Below, in pieces: positions 5,818 through 9,204 of a stretch of 9,204 bases of DNA. Position 1 is the first letter of the stretch; every line of letters starts with the position of its first letter. Location of the stretch: contig UROJ01000051.1 of the NCBI GenBank assembly GCA_900549335.1, positions 1 to 9,204 on the forward strand, written 5' to 3'. A program made the position numbers and the translations under genes. The stretch comes from an uncultured Collinsella sp. Lineage in GTDB: Bacteria > Actinomycetota > Coriobacteriia > Coriobacteriales > Coriobacteriaceae. The notes beneath the pieces were generated by a model. It made no database searches. It was not told where the DNA came from and saw nothing but the letters and a program-made list of their open reading frames with translations.

Positions 5818-6507
5818 CTATCCCTCAAACGAAAGCACGCGGGCCAGATCCAGCTCCTCGTAGCTGTCGATAAAGATATCGCAGTTGGCGCGCACATCGT
5901 CGCGCTTCATGCGGCCGTGCGGATCATAAATGCCCACACGCTTAAAGCCAACGACTCCAGAACTCTTTAGGCCAAAGACGGCGTCCTCAAACACCCATGC
6001 GCGCTCAAACTTGCGCCCATGGCGCTCCTCTAGACGACGCAGCGCCAGCTCGTATACGTCGGGGAACTGCTTGGATCGTCCCGCCTCGCCCGTTGTGGTC
6101 ACAAACTCCATGTAAGCATCGAGCCCGGCACCAGCGAGCGCGGACTGCACCAACTCGGCCGGAGTGGACGTAGCCACGCACATGGCAATACCCGCCGCCT
6201 TCGCCTGCTCCAAAAATGCCAAGAGCCCCTCGCGCGGTGGCACCTTGGAGTAGCCATCGATCAGGATGTCGCTCAGCTCGCGATACAGTTCCTCGCCATT
6301 CGCGCCAATGCCCCACGTGTCGTGGTAGGCCTGGCACTCGTCCTCGAGCGACAAATGCTCAAATTGGGCAAAATCGTCGACCGTTACGTCAACTCCGTGG
6401 CGGTGCAATAACTCGGGCTGGGCATAGGCCCAAACGGGGGTGCTATTAACCAGTGTGCCGTCGCAATCGAAAATAAAAGCAACGTTGGGGGCGGCGGTCT
6501 GGGACAT
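5818..6507 (-). CDS. HAD superfamily phosphatase, subfamily IA (beta-phosphoglucomutase-like)
   Basis: A 229-aa soluble phosphohydrolase or phosphomutase. Motif I is FDCDGT (13-18) with nucleophile D14 and acid/base D16. The helical cap lies between about 20 and 85. Motif II is ATSTP (112-116), motif III K146 in GEAGRSKQFPD, and motif IV FEDAVFG (E174, D175). The spacing fits HAD-IA enzymes of the PGMB/YniC kind. A TTG 21 bases upstream opens the frame, but AAAGG lies between it and the ATG at 6505-6507, so I use the ATG. The gene is first in a two-gene unit with thiN. A role in dephosphorylating a thiamine or sugar phosphate would fit but is a guess. The upstream region carries the GGTAAAAC operator repeats shared with glgB. 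Confidence 0.88.
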   Translation of the reverse strand: MSQTAAPNVAFIFDCDGTLVNSTPVWAYAQPELLHRHGVDVTVDDFAQFEHLSLEDECQAYHDTWGIGANGEELYRELSDILIDGYSKVPPREGLLAFLEQAKAAGIAMCVATSTPAELVQSALAGAGLDAYMEFVTTTGEAGRSKQFPDVYELALRRLEERHGRKFERAWVFEDAVFGLKSSGVVGFKRVGIYDPHGRMKRDDVRANCDIFIDSYEELDLARVLSFEG

Positions 6508-6530
6508 AAACGAACCTTTCGATGTCAAAT

Positions 6531-6560
6531 GGTAAACATCCTGCTAAAAACGTTTTACCA
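6531..6560. promoter_or_regulatory. Probable operator near the HAD gene start
   Basis: TGCTAAAAACGTTTTACCA (6542-6560) is an imperfect palindrome with a central CG, the usual form of LacI-family operators. A further half-site GGTAAAC is at 6531-6537. The site lies 24-53 bp before the HAD start, where a bound repressor could block its transcription. Confidence 0.5.
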
Positions 6561-6591
6561 AACGTCAGACTAACAATCTTGAAACCCTAAT

Positions 6592-6617
6592 TGGTAAAAC
6601 TGTCAAGAGTTTTACCA
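6592..6617. promoter_or_regulatory. Second inverted repeat of the divergent operator region
   Basis: TGGTAAAAC (6592-6600) and GTTTTACCA (6609-6617) are perfect 9-bp inverted arms 8 bp apart. On the minus strand a perfect TTGACA -35 box (6606-6601) lies exactly between them, although no good -10 follows at 16-18 nt. The right arm also touches a weak plus-strand promoter (TTACCA 6612-6617, TCTAAA 6636-6641). A regulator binding here could control the HAD-thiN unit, glgB or both. Confidence 0.5.
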
Positions 6618-6822
6618 CGGCAATTCTGCCAGTGGTCTAAACATGGCGCTTACCGATTAAACGCTGCCCTAAAACCACTTTCCTTCATAAAAGTAACGTA
6701 CAGGTGTTATCGTAGTTTCTGCCGAAAGTTCCACCGAGCACGCGAGGTGGAACGAATCATAGAACTATCGCCGTCCCTTCGATTCGTGCAGCCTTGGACC
6801 TTTCGCATCTAGTCACCAAGGC
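6614..6822 (+). promoter_or_regulatory. Hairpin-rich region upstream of glgB
   Basis: This stretch between divergent genes has no coding frame that I trust but contains four inverted repeats. ACCAC-GGCA pairs with TGCC-a-GTGGT (6614-6636). GTTCCACC pairs with GGTGGAAC (6728-6753, perfect 8 bp, 10-nt loop). ACGAATC pairs with GATTCGT (6752-6758 and 6781-6787). GCCTTGG pairs with CCAAGGC (6791-6797 and 6816-6822). The second and third share two bases. No U-run follows any of them. They may be RNA leader structures or protein sites; I recognise no known riboswitch. Confidence 0.4.
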
Positions 6823-6853
6823 AACACGCTGCCGCGTCATGATGGGATCAAAC

Positions 6854-9109
6854 GTGAGCGATACAAAGCTAAAGCCAGCAACTAAAAAGCCCGCTACCCG
6901 TAAAGCCGCCCCGCACGCACCGGAATTCTCCAAGGACGATGTCTACCTGTTTGGCATCGGCACGTGGGAGCGCAGCTGGGAAAAGATGGGCGCGCATCCC
7001 GACACGCAGAACCGTACGCGCGGCTGGCGTTTTTGCGTTTGGGCGCCCGATGTAAAGAGCGTGCATGTCATTGGCGAATTTAACGACTGGAATGAAGAAG
7101 CCAACCCGCTGGTGCCCGTGCATACGAGCGCTATCTGGGAAGGCTTTATTCCTGGCGCCGAGCAGGGCCAACTCTATAAATATCTCATCGAGACAAACGA
7201 GGGAGAAAAGCTCTATAAGGCCGATCCGTATGCCTTTAAGGCCGAGTGCCCTCCGGGAACGGCGAGCGTGCTGTGGACCCTCGATGGCTACAAGTGGAAC
7301 GACGCCGCATGGCTCAAGCGCCGCGCCAGTCATAACCACATGTCACAGCCGCTCAACATCTACGAGGTGCATATTGGCTCGTGGAAGCGCCACGGCGACG
7401 CGCCACAGGGCGATCCGGACGAGTACGGCAACTATCCTGGCCCCATGGATCCCTTCCCCGCGCAGCGCGGCGAGTTCTATACCTACGACGATCTGTCGGT
7501 GGAGCTCGTGGACTACGTGCGCGACATGGGCTATACGCATATCGAGGTCATGCCGCTCATGGAGCATCCCTTCGATGGCTCCTGGGGCTACCAGACGACC
7601 GGCTACTATGCCGCCACGTCGCGTTATGGCAACCCGCAGCAACTCATGCATTTTATCGATGCATGCCACGAGGCGGGCATTGGCGTGATCATGGACTGGG
7701 TGCCCGGCGGTTTTTGTGCCGACGCCCACGGCCTTGCCACCTTTAACGGCCACATGCTGTTTGAGCACGAGATTCACCCCAACTGGGGCACGCACAAGTT
7801 CGACTTCGCCCGCGGCGAGGTCCGCTCCTTCTTGGTCTCCAACGTGCTGTACTGGCTCGAGAACTTCCACGTGGACGGCATTCGCATGGACGGCGTGTCC
7901 AGCATGCTGTACCTCAACTTTGGCATCGACGATCCGGGCCAAAAGAAGTTCAACAAGTACGGTACCGAGGAGGACCTGGACGCCAGCGCGTTTATCCGCC
8001 AGGTCAACTGCGCCGTGGAGGCACACTTCCCCGACGTGATGATGATGGCCGAGGAGTCCACCGCGTGGCCGCTCGTGACCTATCCGCCGCAGGACGGCGG
8101 CCTGGGCTTCCACTACAAGTGGGACATGGGCTGGATGAACGACACCCTGCACTACATGCAGACCGATTTTCCGTGGCGCCCCGGCAACCACGGGCTGCTC
8201 ACGTTCTCCATCATGTACGCCTTTACCGAGAACTTTATTTGCCCGCTGAGCCACGACGAGGTCGTGCACGGCAAGTGCTCGCTGATCGGCCGCATGCCGG
8301 GCGACTGGTGGCGCCAGTTTGCCGGCCTGCGCACGCTGGCTTTCTACCAGATGACGCACCCCGGTGCCAAGCTCAACTTTATGGGCAACGAGATCGGCCA
8401 ATTTATTGAGTGGCGCTACTACGAGTCCATCCAGTGGTTCCTGACCGAGGAGTACGAGACCCACCGTCATCATCAGGCGTTTATCAAGGCACTCAACCAC
8501 CTGTACACCGCCGAGCCCGCCCTGTACGAGCGCGGCTACACCGACGACGGCTTTACCTGGATCGATGCGGACAACTCCAAGCAGTCCATCGTGAGCTTTG
8601 TGCGTCAGGGCGAGGACGTCGACGACGATCTGGTGATCCTGATCAACTTTGACCCGGCGAGCTACGAGAGTTTCCGCGTGGGCGTGCCGCGCGAGGGTGA
8701 CTGGGAGGTCATCTTCGATTCCGACCGTCCCGAGTTTGGCGGCAGCGGTTATGCCGGCGAAGAGCCCTACACCTGCTCGAGCGAGCCCTATCCCTGGAAC
8801 GGGCAGATGGACTCCATTGAGATTAAGGTGCCCGGTCTGGCAGGCGTGGTGCTTAAGCGCCGCGGTCCCAGCAGCTATAAGCCGCCCGTGGTCGAGGAGC
8901 CCAAGGCTGCGCCCAAAAAGCGTATGTCTTCGGTGAAGCCCAAGCCTGCGGCTGCTAAGAAGGCTCCGGCTAAGGCCAAGGCTACGACGACCAAGGCCAA
9001 GGCTGCCGCAAAGCCCGCTGCTAAGGCCGCAGCCAAGAAACCGGCTGCCAAAAAGGCCGCTATCAAGACCAAGTCTGCTTCTGTTAAGCCGTCTGCCAAG
9101 GATGCGTAA
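6854..9109 (+). CDS. glgB: 1,4-alpha-glucan branching enzyme with Lys/Ala-rich tail
   Basis: Forms alpha-1,6 branches in glycogen. A basic N-terminal stretch (about 1-25, rich in Lys, Pro and Ala) precedes a CBM48 domain (about 55-145, WAPDVKSVHVIGEFNDWN). The GH13 catalytic domain follows. Region I is DWVPGGF (D281), region II DGIRMDGVSS (R344, nucleophile D346), region III MAEEST (acid/base E400), region IV LSHDEVVHG (H467, D468). The usual region-I histidine (DWVPGHF in E. coli) is glycine here, with the codon read clearly as GGT. The all-beta C-terminal domain ends near residue 670. About 70-80 residues of Lys/Ala/Pro repeats (AAKKPAAKKA and the like) follow, resembling histone H1-like tails and absent from ordinary GlgB. 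GTG 6854 (MSDTKLKP) with GGGA 6 nt before it is my start; ATG 6839 and 6842 are alternatives. The gene stands alone within the window. Confidence 0.93.
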   Translation: MSDTKLKPATKKPATRKAAPHAPEFSKDDVYLFGIGTWERSWEKMGAHPDTQNRTRGWRFCVWAPDVKSVHVIGEFNDWNEEANPLVPVHTSAIWEGFIPGAEQGQLYKYLIETNEGEKLYKADPYAFKAECPPGTASVLWTLDGYKWNDAAWLKRRASHNHMSQPLNIYEVHIGSWKRHGDAPQGDPDEYGNYPGPMDPFPAQRGEFYTYDDLSVELVDYVRDMGYTHIEVMPLMEHPFDGSWGYQTTGYYAATSRYGNPQQLMHFIDACHEAGIGVIMDWVPGGFCADAHGLATFNGHMLFEHEIHPNWGTHKFDFARGEVRSFLVSNVLYWLENFHVDGIRMDGVSSMLYLNFGIDDPGQKKFNKYGTEEDLDASAFIRQVNCAVEAHFPDVMMMAEESTAWPLVTYPPQDGGLGFHYKWDMGWMNDTLHYMQTDFPWRPGNHGLLTFSIMYAFTENFICPLSHDEVVHGKCSLIGRMPGDWWRQFAGLRTLAFYQMTHPGAKLNFMGNEIGQFIEWRYYESIQWFLTEEYETHRHHQAFIKALNHLYTAEPALYERGYTDDGFTWIDADNSKQSIVSFVRQGEDVDDDLVILINFDPASYESFRVGVPREGDWEVIFDSDRPEFGGSGYAGEEPYTCSSEPYPWNGQMDSIEIKVPGLAGVVLKRRGPSSYKPPVVEEPKAAPKKRMSSVKPKPAAAKKAPAKAKATTTKAKAAAKPAAKAAAKKPAAKKAAIKTKSASVKPSAKDA

Positions 9110-9204
9110 CAAAACCGTTACAGCTGTAATTACCCGCCCCGACGAGGCGTAGGATAAAAGTCATAACCGTTCCGGGAGAAACATCCCCGGGGGAAAGGAA
9201 CGTA
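9110..9204 (+). promoter_or_regulatory. Spacer after glgB with probable RBS of the next gene
   Basis: Contains a 12-bp palindrome TTACAGCTGTAA (9118-9129), a TAGGAT that might be a -10 box (9150-9155, no clear -35) and AAAGGA (9194-9199) followed by ACGTA at the edge. The last base could be the A of an ATG just outside. No intrinsic terminator for glgB is visible, so the next gene may be partly co-transcribed. Confidence 0.35.

Noticed and set aside
6728..6787. GGTGGAAC resembling the core of a T-box riboswitch upstream of glgB
   Set aside because: The full T-box sequence, specifier stem and terminator are absent, and glgB is not an amino-acid or tRNA-synthetase gene.
7343..9112. A 589-codon open frame antisense to glgB
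   Set aside because: It mirrors glgB codon bias in GC-rich DNA, is full of low-complexity Leu, Gly, Val and His, and has no family signature.
1..9204. CRISPR array, rRNA or plasmid origin
   Set aside because: No regularly spaced direct repeats, rRNA sequence or replication gene is present.

Overview
The window looks like a chromosomal segment of a GC-rich, gut-type actinobacterium of the Coriobacteriia, most like Collinsella. This is inferred from the gene repertoire (a LoaP-type NusG paralogue heading a polysaccharide operon, a GlgB with a Lys/Ala-rich tail) and from codon use; nothing in the sequence proves the genus. It falls into three blocks: a minus-strand polysaccharide operon, a tRNA plus an accessory island, and a central-metabolism block.

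Block 1 (about 1-3310, minus strand) is the start of a surface or capsular polysaccharide operon. In transcription order it has a probable promoter near 3280-3308, a roughly 300-nt leader packed with inverted repeats, a LoaP-type antiterminator (2426-2971), a polyprenyl-phosphate sugar-1-phosphate transferase (1610-2356), a DUF1972-type rhamnosyltransferase (444-1610) and rfbA (1-436, cut by the window edge). RfbA begins dTDP-L-rhamnose synthesis, the sugar transferase loads the first sugar on the lipid carrier, and the DUF1972 enzyme probably adds rhamnose. LoaP is expected to let RNA polymerase read through the long operon.

Block 2 (about 3716-5166) is an intact tRNA-Ala(GGC) with its own promoter and strong terminator, followed by a 1.26-kb island that I do not recognise. 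Two diverged inverted repeats bracket the island. They contain AT-rich DNA, a truncated and frameshifted ORF remnant, and an intact 232-aa protein with an R-x4-H motif of HEPN type. This has the form of a small mobile or defence-like cassette, but no transposase or integrase is present.

Block 3 (5167-9204) has a minus-strand pair, thiN (thiamine diphosphokinase) and a HAD-IA phosphatase, divergent from glgB (1,4-alpha-glucan branching enzyme). The divergent region carries repeated GGTAAAAC half-sites that look like a LacI-type operator, then several hairpins in the glgB leader. GlgB is unusual in two ways: lysine-rich histone-like extensions at its ends, and glycine in place of the region-I histidine of GH13 enzymes. 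A following gene probably starts just past the right edge.
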